Shown here: piece after piece, positions 56,305 to 64,000 of the stretch
Layout: the number at the start of each line of letters is the position of its first letter
Position numbering within the stretch: position 1 is the first letter of the stretch
NCBI GenBank assembly: GCA_000482145.1
Contig: AUXH01000003.1
Coordinates: 1 to 64,000, forward strand
DNA: 64,000 nt
Source of the DNA: Strigomonas culicis
Taxonomy: Eukaryota; Euglenozoa; Kinetoplastea; Trypanosomatida; Trypanosomatidae
Direction of reading: 5' to 3'
Notes under the pieces: model-generated
What the model saw: only the letters and a program-made list of their open reading frames with translations
Database searches by the model: none
What the model was told of the DNA's origin: nothing
Made by a program: the position numbers and the translations under genes

Positions 56305-57432
56305 TTAGCCCAACTTCGACTCCGATGCGCTTCCCGTCCATGCCGCGCCCTCCACGACCTTCACCCCCACGTATGTGCCCACCGCCTTGAGGAGCATGAA
56401 GAAGGTCGTATAGACAGCACAGCCCACCCAAAAGTCACGTGAAAAGAGAGGTGTGGCCGCCATCCAGGCATCCACGTAGGCGATCATGCGCCGCACCTTG
56501 CCGGCGCGGCCCCTCCGCATCGCCTCGGACAGCAGCAGATAGCTGCTCCACTGCAGCGGAATGCGAGGCTTTCGCCGCCGCATCTCATAGTAGCAGTTGT
56601 AGACCACGCGCCAGTCAAACGGGCGCATGTTGAGGTACACCCGCATGAGAGCGTTGTACGTGTCGGCGTTGATGGTCGTGTGCTTGGACCTACTCATCTT
56701 GTCAAACAGTTCGATCGCCTGCTCCCACTTGGGGGGGACCTCTGCCGCGAGCGACTCAATCATCAGCGCATAGTTCTCCGACGAGGGCCGGTTGCCGCGC
56801 CGCTGGAGGTCCTTGAAGAGACGCTGACACGCCTCAGGCATGTCGCGCTGCAGACACAGTCGCATCAGCAGCGCGTAGGCGTGCGGAGTTGGGGACATGT
56901 GGTTCGTGGTCATGTGCTGGTACAGTTCCATCGCCGCCTTGAGCTGCCCTGCCTCCAGCAGCAGCTGCAGCACACGCTCATACGTGAGCGCGTTCACTTT
57001 GAGGCCGGCCGCCCTGCAGCCCCGCACCGCCGCGAGCGCCAGCTCGTAGTCCCGCTCCTTCGTGCTGTTCACGTACTTGCGCAGCTGCGCATTGCTCACC
57101 GTCCGCTCCTTCACGGAGTTGAAAAAGAGCTCCTCCACCAACGCCGCGCTGGTGGGCAGCGACCCCGGGGCGCACGCCGCGTAGGCGACCTCCTGCACCG
57201 CGGACGGCGCCGCCGCAGCGGCCAGATCCCCCGCACGGGACTCCGACGTCTGCCGCTGCTGCCACAGCAGCGCGGCGTAGGCAGAGCGCGTCGAGAGCGC
57301 TGAGGCGGCGCGCCGACCGTCCAGCGCGCCCGCGCCGGCGACAGGACTCGTGAGGCCCCGTCTCGCCCACAGCGGAGGCGCTCGCACTGCGACGCCGCGG
57401 CTAGCGCTGATGCGCCGCAGAGAGGCAAGCAT
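56305..57432 (-). CDS. Pentatricopeptide-repeat mitochondrial protein
   Basis: 375 residues. A long Arg/Ala-rich presequence (1-45, for example LRRISASRGVAVRAPP) precedes four or more PPR units: LALAAVRGCRAAGLKVNALTYERVLQLLLEAG, AMELYQHMTTNHMSPTPHAY, ACQRLFKDLQRRGNRPSSENYALMIESL and LFDKMSRSKHTTINADTYNALMRVYLN. A hydrophobic C-terminal segment (about 337-360, FWVGCAVYTTFFMLLKAV) may anchor it to a membrane. Kinetoplastid PPR proteins are mitochondrial RNA-binding or mitoribosomal subunits. Confidence 0.88.
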   Translation of the reverse strand: MLASLRRISASRGVAVRAPPLWARRGLTSPVAGAGALDGRRAASALSTRSAYAALLWQQRQTSESRAGDLAAAAAPSAVQEVAYAACAPGSLPTSAALVEELFFNSVKERTVSNAQLRKYVNSTKERDYELALAAVRGCRAAGLKVNALTYERVLQLLLEAGQLKAAMELYQHMTTNHMSPTPHAYALLMRLCLQRDMPEACQRLFKDLQRRGNRPSSENYALMIESLAAEVPPKWEQAIELFDKMSRSKHTTINADTYNALMRVYLNMRPFDWRVVYNCYYEMRRRKPRIPLQWSSYLLLSEAMRRGRAGKVRRMIAYVDAWMAATPLFSRDFWVGCAVYTTFFMLLKAVGTYVGVKVVEGAAWTGSASESKLG

Positions 57433-57769
57433 GGGCGTCTACAAAAATAGCAAAAAAGAATAGTGAAAAACAGATAAGAGAATACTACGAGGGAGGAACA
57501 AGAGAGAAGCATGAAAGAATGGATAATGATACGTACAGCCACATAACGCAGGTCCTCTACCCATCACTAGACCAAATCTAAGAGAACAACAGCCTGTGAT
57601 TAGAACAGTGTTTTTTTTTTCTGTTTAAGTACCGTAATCATTACCTATAAATGGTTGCGCAACACGAAGAAGCACAACACGAGTAATAGAGAAAAAAAAA
57701 GTAATAATTGTTTTTTTTTTTTTACCTTATTCGTAATAGACATTTACAAACAATGTATGTGTGAATTCC
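57433..57769. other. Intergenic spacer
   Basis: Contains purine-rich blocks (57447-57515) below the PPR start and T/A runs. No gene is seen. Confidence 0.45.
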
Positions 57770-58095
57770 TCTTACTCGGTGAGCACGCCAAGCAGCATGG
57801 ACTCCTCGTACAGGAAGAACTCCTCGCCCTCGACCTTCACCGCGGCGCCGCCGTACTCGGGGAGCAGCACCGTGTCGTTCGCCTTCACCGTCGGCGTCCA
57901 GTCCTTGTTCGCGGCCGCGACGGCCACCACCTTGCCCTCGTTGATCTTGCCGGCCACCTGCTCCGGGATGAGGATGCCCGCCTTGGTCTGCTTGGCCGCC
58001 TGCGTGCGCTTCACCAGCACGCGGTTGCCGAGGGGCTGCAGCTTCTTGAGCACGGGGGCGGTGAAGCGGAACATGGGATAGGGGAGTGGGGGAGT
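57770..58095. repeat. HSP10 direct-repeat unit, left copy
   Basis: 326 bases identical to 59934-60259: the whole HSP10 coding region plus 21 bases upstream of the ATG and two bases below the stop. Sequence diverges abruptly on both sides. Confidence 0.85.
57772..58074 (-). CDS. 10 kDa chaperonin (HSP10/GroES), left copy
   Basis: 100 residues, full-length GroES fold: LQPLGNRVLVKR (12-23), the mobile-loop region around QAAKQTKAGILIP (25-37), the roof-type EGKVVAVAAANKD and C-terminal GEEFFLYEES. As mitochondrial co-chaperonin it caps HSP60 rings. The start is the ATG at 58074; longer in-frame sequence runs into the spacer. Protein and nucleotide sequence are identical to the copy at 59936-60238, including silent sites. 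Confidence 0.95.
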   Translation of the reverse strand: MFRFTAPVLKKLQPLGNRVLVKRTQAAKQTKAGILIPEQVAGKINEGKVVAVAAANKDWTPTVKANDTVLLPEYGGAAVKVEGEEFFLYEESMLLGVLTE

Positions 58096-58305
58096 GGGTA
58101 GGAGACTGTGAAAAACTCTTGAAGATAAAGTAGAAAAAAAATGGAGAAGAGGGAGGAGTAAAGATGGAGCACAGACAGTGAAGTAAAGTGTAACCCATCG
58201 TTTGTCGCAAGGTGGACAAAATCGAAAAAAAACATGGTGCGATTGTTCATTCCAGACGAAAACAAAACAGAGAGGTCCAACACAAGAGTGAGCCATACCG
58301 TCTTT

Positions 58306-58321
58306 ACACACACACACACAC
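58306..58321. repeat. (AC)8 microsatellite
   Basis: AC dinucleotide run in the spacer between the hot-dog-like gene and the left HSP10 gene. Confidence 0.85.
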
Positions 58322-58347
58322 TGGCTGGAAAAAAAAACGGTCGGCTC

Positions 58348-59445
58348 TTAGATAGCAACGGATAAAAACCCAGCAGAGGCCAAAAACTCGTTCCCCGCAC
58401 CCTCGTGCGGCACGCCCACTGTGATGAAGCCCAAGCTGACGGTTGGGTCCTCTCCGGTCGCCTCTGGCGCCTCCTCCTCCACGGACCGCCCCTTCTCCGA
58501 CATCGACGTGAGGCACGCACGGGCGCCGTCGTTGTACGGGAACAGGAACACCTGAAACGCCTTGTGGTCCATCGGCACCTCCCTCACGTAGTCGATGCGG
58601 ATGCGGCGAAGGAGTAGGTCAGCCCGCAGCGGCGGCACACTCGCCGGCAGCAGCACCGACAGGCCGCTGCGCGCGTCGCCGAGCGCGCCGCGGTACGTGT
58701 TGACAATCATGTATGTCGCGGCGAGCTGGTTGAGGTGCAGGTTGAAATCGATGTCCGTCTCGCGGAGGTGGAAGAAACGCCTGAAGCAGAAGGGCTGCGT
58801 GAGGGGCTCGCCTGGCCGGCGCTCCTGGACCTTGTGCAGCGCGCTGTCCGTGGTGAAGAGCCCGCAGCCCGTGAAGAGCGCCTGTACGTTGAGGCGCTCG
58901 ACGGTGGGGTACTGGATGCGCGCGCGCCACGCCGCGCTGCCCTCGAAGGCGTCGCGCAGCACCTCGCGCTTGCGGGGGGTGATGGGCGTCGTCTGGCGCG
59001 ACGCCTTCGACACCTGCACGCTGGTCACCTTGAAGTTGCCCAGGTGCTGGCGCTCCTCCATCTTCCCCTCCAAGTACACGTACACCTCCCCGTGGACAGA
59101 GTAGGACGACGTGCCGACGTGCGACACGTGGAAGGAACACCACGACAGCAGCGTCGACGGCGCATCCACCGGCAGCCCGGTGAGGGAGCTGTGGCGGTAC
59201 AGACTGGCCTGCCACCCGCCGTAGAAGAACGTGTTGGGCAGCGTGCCCTTCTCAGTGTCCACGTTGTAGCGGTGCTGCACCTCCGCCTCCGTCTGCGTCC
59301 AGCCGCGCTCGCGACAGAAGGACAGACTGTAGCCGGCAATGCGATTCACCGCCGTTACATCAATCTGCAAGTGCTGAATGGGGATGAAGGGGCTAACGGG
59401 GAGGCCGTACACGGTCGCCGACCCGTCCGCCTCAAGATGGTACAT
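58348..59445 (-). CDS. Hot-dog-fold-like protein (possible acyl thioesterase relative)
   Basis: 365 residues between the two HSP10 genes. The central-C-terminal part contains FHLRETDIDFNLHLNQLAAT, which fits the DxD...H.N hot-dog thioesterase pattern (as in 4-hydroxybenzoyl-CoA and related thioesterases), followed by a long helix-like TYMIVNTYRGAL and strands RIDYVREV and KAFQVFLFPY. A second, more diverged copy of the fold may fill residues 1-180 (double hot-dog). No signal sequence is obvious. Thioesterase activity is inferred, not shown. Confidence 0.5.
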   Translation of the reverse strand: MYHLEADGSATVYGLPVSPFIPIQHLQIDVTAVNRIAGYSLSFCRERGWTQTEAEVQHRYNVDTEKGTLPNTFFYGGWQASLYRHSSLTGLPVDAPSTLLSWCSFHVSHVGTSSYSVHGEVYVYLEGKMEERQHLGNFKVTSVQVSKASRQTTPITPRKREVLRDAFEGSAAWRARIQYPTVERLNVQALFTGCGLFTTDSALHKVQERRPGEPLTQPFCFRRFFHLRETDIDFNLHLNQLAATYMIVNTYRGALGDARSGLSVLLPASVPPLRADLLLRRIRIDYVREVPMDHKAFQVFLFPYNDGARACLTSMSEKGRSVEEEAPEATGEDPTVSLGFITVGVPHEGAGNEFLASAGFLSVAI

Positions 59446-59933
59446 GAATGCCTACAATAGAAAAAAAAACAAATAATGTGCTTGTGCTCTCCAATAAAAA
59501 AAAGTAATGCAACCTACCACTGTATATGATGCCAATGCAATGTGAAAGTTCCCTTTTTGAAGCAATTGCGTAGGGGAGAAGAAAGAAAGCAATAATACTC
59601 AAACTACAACAGTGAACAATGGCGAAGTGAAGTAAATACCAAAAGGGATAATAATAACAATTAAAAAAAAACACCTAGCCTGCAGGCTAACTAGTAAAGA
59701 TCGATCTCAGAGAGGGGGAAAAAAAAAGTAATAATATTAATAATAAGTGTGATGCACGAGTACAATTCTTTTTTTTTTTCGTTAGCATATTCCTTTACCA
59801 TTTCTTTTTCAGTCGTCCGCACTATTACACCTTTTTGTGAACGTGTACAGAGCTGGAACGTCATTGAAAAGTTCGGCAAAGGAACAAGGAATAATAATAC
59901 TTTTCCTTTTTTTTTAAATCCTTAACGGTTGCT
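59446..59933. other. Intergenic spacer
   Basis: Purine and A runs at 59459-59471 lie just above the hot-dog-like gene start and are its likely splice tract. T-rich runs (59767-59780) and A/G blocks lie further right. No gene is seen. Confidence 0.45.
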
Positions 59934-60259
59934 TCTTACTCGGTGAGCACGCCAAGCAGCATGGACTCCTCGTACAGGAAGAACTCCTCGCCCTCGACCT
60001 TCACCGCGGCGCCGCCGTACTCGGGGAGCAGCACCGTGTCGTTCGCCTTCACCGTCGGCGTCCAGTCCTTGTTCGCGGCCGCGACGGCCACCACCTTGCC
60101 CTCGTTGATCTTGCCGGCCACCTGCTCCGGGATGAGGATGCCCGCCTTGGTCTGCTTGGCCGCCTGCGTGCGCTTCACCAGCACGCGGTTGCCGAGGGGC
60201 TGCAGCTTCTTGAGCACGGGGGCGGTGAAGCGGAACATGGGATAGGGGAGTGGGGGAGT
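59934..60259. repeat. HSP10 direct-repeat unit, right copy
   Basis: Identical partner of 57770-58095; identity ends at the same two points. Confidence 0.85.
59936..60238 (-). CDS. 10 kDa chaperonin (HSP10/GroES), right copy
   Basis: 100 residues identical to the left copy; see that entry for motifs. Its 3' and outer 5' flanks are unrelated to those of the other copy, so the two mRNAs share coding sequence and a short leader but have different 3' UTRs, the part that controls mRNA stability in trypanosomatids. Confidence 0.95.
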   Translation of the reverse strand: MFRFTAPVLKKLQPLGNRVLVKRTQAAKQTKAGILIPEQVAGKINEGKVVAVAAANKDWTPTVKANDTVLLPEYGGAAVKVEGEEFFLYEESMLLGVLTE

Positions 60260-60674
60260 AGGAAAAGAGAGTGGTGCTTAGAGCGTGATAGCGCAAACTG
60301 AATGGAGAAGATGGAGAATGGAAGGGTAGGGCGAGAAGAGGATACATACATTGCGTTTGAGGTGCATGTGTTGATACTGTCATTCGTGTTGCAAGTGGCA
60401 AAGGCGAATATAGCACAGACCAGCGGAGCCAAACAGCACTGTGTCAGCATGAGTGTGATTAAAAACAGAAACAAATAAATATACTTACATCATAATAGGA
60501 AGAGTACAGAATCTAAAGAATAACAATCAATTCTCAGTTTATATTACATTTCATCGTAATCGTCGTATTGTGTACAAATTCAGACAAAACGCACGTGTAT
60601 CACACATGGACACGGACGTGCCGGCACCGAACAGTCGCAGTGCGACGGTGAGCGAGGTCCAGGAGCGCGGCCTC
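60260..60674. other. Intergenic spacer
   Basis: Purine-rich block at 60260-60276 directly above the right HSP10 repeat is the likely splice tract; the remainder is AT-rich CFAP61 3' UTR. No gene is seen. Confidence 0.45.
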
Positions 60675-63600
60675 TTACAGAATGGACGCAGACACTTGAT
60701 TCTGCGCACTCGGCAGAAACATATTTTGAGGGAGAAAGTCCTTCTGCTCATGTAGGAACTTGATCAGCTCTAACTGAATCTGGTACTTAAAGGCGGTTTG
60801 TCGCAGTGTCAGCTCCTTCTTGTACGCGTCTAGATCCTCGTCGCTGAGCGCGACGTCGGTGCTGTGCTTCGCAAAGATCTTCTCCCGCAGCTTCTCCGCC
60901 GCCTCGTGACTGCGCATCTTCGCCTTGAGGCGCGTGAAGAAGTTGGAAAAGCGGTCAAAGTACACGGTCTGCAGATACGGCAGGCGCAGGTACTCCGGCA
61001 GGTTCAGACGGCCGTTGATGATGGAGGCGGTGAGCGGCGACGCGGCCGGCAGGGTCGCAACCTTCGCGGCCGCGGCGATCTCCTGTGCCTCCTTGTAGCG
61101 GAACGCGAGGCGGAGCATCGTCTCCGGGTACCCTATGAGCGTCAGATAGTTGTGCACCTCCGGTGTGGAATTCCCAAAGTAGGAGATGCAGTCAATCGTG
61201 CGCGTCTTTTCGTTTACGTAAATGGTCATGGTGAAGAGGTTCTGTGGCGTCGCCTCACTCTGCTGGTCGTCCATATCCCTCAGGCGCTCATGGAAACTAT
61301 GGTAGTTGTCCGTCTCGCAGATGCTAGAGCACTTAAACGGGATGCAAACGTTGGGGTCAAAATGGGTGCACCGTGTGGTGAAGTACGTGAAGTGCTTCGG
61401 GAAGAACACACGCCGCGCGATGGGCGACACGTACTGTGGCAGTCGGTGAAGTGTCTCGAGGGCCTCCTCTTCCGTCATCTCGCTCAACTGATTGTTCGAG
61501 TGGAGCGTCGCCAGCTTGCTGCCGTTCTCCTCTAACACCTTCGTGTAGAGGTTCATGTCCTTCGTGCCTTGGTCGGCCGCACTGATGTCGTCCATGGAAT
61601 GAAACTTTGGGTCGAAGAACTCATCGTACCCCAGACAGCCCATCAGCACCTCCGCGACGTGGAAGCCAATGTCGCGCGCGTTGAAGTCGTCGAAGCTCTC
61701 CGTGTCGCCGTAGCGCCGAGTGAACATCGCCACCGGTCCGGCGGCGAAGATGAAGGGGTCCGTCGTGCGGTAATTGTTCTCCACAATGACGCGCCCGTCA
61801 AACACAATGGAGCGCTTGTTCAGCGTTGAGAGAATGTTGGGGTCGATGTCCTTCGTGTCCACCGCGACAATGAGGCTGCAGTTCAGCTCGATGGACGACT
61901 CCGCGTCCCGCTCGTGGGAGACCGGCTCCAGCACCACGGTGCCCAACTTGCCCTCGTTGTCGTACTCCAGCCGCCGCGCCTCGTAGCCGAGCAGCACGCT
62001 CGTCCCCATGTACTTCAGCAGGTTGCTCGCGGCGTGGTACGCCTCCGGCGTCATGCACAACGGGATCTCCTCCGACGTGCTGCACAGTACGAGGCGCTGC
62101 GGCGAGAAGCCCTCCGCAACCATGCGGGTGACAACCTCGAAGGCCTCCAAGTCGGAGCTGTACACGAGGATGTTTGTGACACCGCTGACGTCCCGGCTGA
62201 GCTCCCTCAGCTTCTGTTGCAGGTGGTCGATCGCGTTCTCGCCGGATAGCGCAATGACGCCGGCGCGCGCCGACTGGTTCTCCTGCTGCTGCAGCGTGCG
62301 AATCCCAGGCGGGACCACGTACTGGCGACCGGTGCTCAGCAGCAGATAGTCGTACGGCTCGAAGACGCCATTGTCGATCGAGATGAACTTGTGTACCTTG
62401 TCGAGGTCGACGAGCGCCCCGGCCACGATGCGGATGGACTGACTCAGCAGCAGGGACCCATGTTCGCGCTCCAACAGCTCCAGCCGGTCCACCTGCCAGG
62501 GCACGACCGCCACGTTTTGGTGCGGCGGCAGCCCGTCGATCGAGACGAGGACAATGTTCGTGAAGGACGTGTACGGGATGGAGAGGAGGCGGTACAGGAA
62601 GGCGAGGCCCGTCGTACCGGCGCCCACCACCACGATGCGCGTATTGATGCGCTTGTGATGGTCGCCGAGGCACCGCTGCGTCGTGAAGAGCAGCGCATCG
62701 CGCGCGCCCACATCAAGGCTGCGCTTGTCATCCGCACCGTCCGCGCTCTTGTTCCCCGCCAGCGGCTTCTCCTGCACCCGCCGCGGCTTGGCCGGCAGAA
62801 AGAAGCGCGAAATGGGCAAGAACACGTCCGTGTGGGGTGACGCGAGCGCCACGGCCACCTCGGTGCCGGACAGGCGGAGGATCTCCGACACGAAGGCGTG
62901 GAAGCTGCGCTGAAACGGGGGCAGAATGTACATGGCGCGCACGACGATGCCAGGCATCTCGTCCGAGTAGAACTTCTTGTTGTCGTCCCTGTCGCCCAGG
63001 GAAATGGTGGAGGTCTGATAGTTTCTGCCCTTCTGGGCATAGAAGTAGATGTACTCGTCCAAACCGTAGTTGGACCGCAGCGCGTACATGTCCTCTACTG
63101 TCATGCGGCGCGCGGATGCCACGCCGACGACCTGCTCCGTCGCACCCCACGTCAGGGAGTAGGTCAAGTTCACGTCGGTCGGCGCCCGAATGTCCTCGCG
63201 CAGCCGCGCCGACAACTCGTCCGTCAGACCGAAGGCACCGGCGCTCAGCACCGCCTCTGCGGCGCGGCTCGCCCCTTTGCTCACATGGCGCGATACGATG
63301 AGGTCCTCCAGGCTGTAGCGGGAGTGCACCCACAGCCCCTCCGGGATGGCGAGGCTCTCCCCGCGGGCGTTGTGCGGCTGGTACTTGCGGATGGGGAGAT
63401 ACTGGAAGTCGGCGAGGAACGGGGGCTCGTCGATGCCGTGCGGCAGGCACACCGCGCAGTACTCGTACTCGGGGAACTGCTTATAGAGAAAGGCAATCAG
63501 CTCGTTGACGGATCCGTCGTACACGGGGTTGAAGTAGAGAAAGTCGATGAAAACGATATTCTCCCCATGCGGCTTTGCGCTGCCGCCGCCAAAGTCCTTG

Positions 63601-63989
63601 AAGACGGCGAACCGCTTGAAAAAGTCTGTCTGGTACCGCTTCGTGAGCACCTGCTGCTCGTCCATCCGCAGTGCGCGCACGCACATGAGGCCGGCGAGGC
63701 GGTGGTTCTGCACATTCTCCGCGACCAGCACCTTGTGCGTCGCGTCCTGGTCCTTGAGGATCTCCTCCAGGAAGAAGTCATCCGGGATGTCCGTGATGAC
63801 GCCCTTGCCGCGCACCAGCAGGGGCACGAAGTCATCGTAGTCCTCCATGCGACCGAGCCGCAGCGTCAGCGGCGGCAGCAGCGTGCCGCGGTGCGCGTAG
63901 TAAAGGGTCCGGCGGCAGGCCTCCGGCGCCTCCTCCGTCGGCGGCACCGGCAGTGCGACCCCCTCCATCAAGGGGTACGCGTCGTTCAT
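60675..63989 (-). CDS. CFAP61: CFAP61 (FAP61), calmodulin- and spoke-associated axonemal protein; 5' end outside window
   Basis: 1104 residues visible from an ATG at 63989, but no in-frame stop separates it from the window edge, and the visible N-terminus aligns by eye with a part of animal CFAP61 roughly 180 residues in (LTLRLGRMEDYDDFVPLL here). The gene therefore almost certainly starts beyond the window. Seen: a GNAT-like N-terminal fold (about 40-200), then an FAD/NAD(P)-type Rossmann segment IVVVGAGTTGLAFL (452-465) with LLLSTGRQYVVPPG, and MTVEDMYALRSNYGLDEYIYFY (separated as MTVEDMY and DEYIYFY). CFAP61 sits at the base of radial spoke 3 in motile flagella. Confidence 0.87.
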   Translation of the reverse strand: MNDAYPLMEGVALPVPPTEEAPEACRRTLYYAHRGTLLPPLTLRLGRMEDYDDFVPLLVRGKGVITDIPDDFFLEEILKDQDATHKVLVAENVQNHRLAGLMCVRALRMDEQQVLTKRYQTDFFKRFAVFKDFGGGSAKPHGENIVFIDFLYFNPVYDGSVNELIAFLYKQFPEYEYCAVCLPHGIDEPPFLADFQYLPIRKYQPHNARGESLAIPEGLWVHSRYSLEDLIVSRHVSKGASRAAEAVLSAGAFGLTDELSARLREDIRAPTDVNLTYSLTWGATEQVVGVASARRMTVEDMYALRSNYGLDEYIYFYAQKGRNYQTSTISLGDRDDNKKFYSDEMPGIVVRAMYILPPFQRSFHAFVSEILRLSGTEVAVALASPHTDVFLPISRFFLPAKPRRVQEKPLAGNKSADGADDKRSLDVGARDALLFTTQRCLGDHHKRINTRIVVVGAGTTGLAFLYRLLSIPYTSFTNIVLVSIDGLPPHQNVAVVPWQVDRLELLEREHGSLLLSQSIRIVAGALVDLDKVHKFISIDNGVFEPYDYLLLSTGRQYVVPPGIRTLQQQENQSARAGVIALSGENAIDHLQQKLRELSRDVSGVTNILVYSSDLEAFEVVTRMVAEGFSPQRLVLCSTSEEIPLCMTPEAYHAASNLLKYMGTSVLLGYEARRLEYDNEGKLGTVVLEPVSHERDAESSIELNCSLIVAVDTKDIDPNILSTLNKRSIVFDGRVIVENNYRTTDPFIFAAGPVAMFTRRYGDTESFDDFNARDIGFHVAEVLMGCLGYDEFFDPKFHSMDDISAADQGTKDMNLYTKVLEENGSKLATLHSNNQLSEMTEEEALETLHRLPQYVSPIARRVFFPKHFTYFTTRCTHFDPNVCIPFKCSSICETDNYHSFHERLRDMDDQQSEATPQNLFTMTIYVNEKTRTIDCISYFGNSTPEVHNYLTLIGYPETMLRLAFRYKEAQEIAAAAKVATLPAASPLTASIINGRLNLPEYLRLPYLQTVYFDRFSNFFTRLKAKMRSHEAAEKLREKIFAKHSTDVALSDEDLDAYKKELTLRQTAFKYQIQLELIKFLHEQKDFLPQNMFLPSAQNQVSASIL

Positions 63990-64000
63990 GGCGCACAGCA

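Noticed and set aside
1..64000. Search for a strand switch, transposon, CRISPR or bacterial-type operon
   Set aside because: All supported genes are on one strand with trypanosomatid-type spacers; no terminal repeats, reverse transcriptase, transposase or repeat-spacer arrays were seen.

Overview
This window is nuclear DNA of a trypanosomatid (Kinetoplastea). About 35 intron-free protein genes all lie on the minus strand, separated by 200-900 base spacers rich in homopolymers. Each spacer carries runs of purines on the plus strand, which read as polypyrimidine tracts in the sense direction, as expected for spliced-leader trans-splicing and coupled polyadenylation of one polycistronic unit transcribed from the right end to the left. 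Lineage-specific genes agree: RET2, the uridylyltransferase of the mitochondrial RNA-editing complex, is present, and many genes encode long orphan proteins. From memory, not checked, the order RET2 / cyclin / DHCH / PFK-2 and the paired HSP10 genes recalls Trypanosoma brucei chromosome 7 and Leishmania major chromosome 26. The codon and base composition looks less GC-rich than Leishmania, so another trypanosomatid genus is likely; I cannot name it.

Layout in transcription order (right to left). 60.7-64 kb: axonemal CFAP61, cut by the window end. 57.8-60.2 kb: two sequence-identical HSP10 genes around a hot-dog-like protein. 49.5-57.4 kb: PPR protein, taxilin-like coiled coil, a putative organellar dsRBD-like protein, ApaG-domain protein, LAMTOR3-like roadblock protein, RNPS1-like RRM protein. 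36-49.2 kb: orphan membrane proteins (one resembling a GT2 glycosyltransferase, one large TPR/multi-TM protein whose reading frame appears broken by a one-base shift) and an LRR protein. 30-35.7 kb: non-canonical poly(A) polymerase, GPN2 GTPase, karyopherin. 23-29.7 kb: ATP synthase subunit c, two orphan membrane proteins, CFD1/NUBP2 and PUS1-type pseudouridine synthase. 16.8-22.8 kb: small zinc protein, ALKBH8-type oxygenase, RET2, TPR protein. 0.15-16.4 kb: a giant mitochondrial orphan, VPS52, a degenerate nucleoside-hydrolase-like membrane protein, a cyclin, FolD/DHCH, an ankyrin-PFK-2 with a mutated phosphatase site, and the CFIm25 polyadenylation factor.

The genes do not form a single pathway, which is normal for a trypanosomatid polycistron: they are co-transcribed and individual expression is set after transcription. 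RNA processing is heavily represented (CFIm25, ncPAP, RET2, PUS1, ALKBH8-like, RRM and PPR proteins). I saw no tRNA, rRNA, CRISPR, transposon, strand switch or plus-strand gene. I found no convincing new multi-gene system; the most unusual signals are three enzyme-fold proteins that have lost catalytic residues, an apparent frameshift in a large membrane protein, and a perfectly homogenised HSP10 pair.
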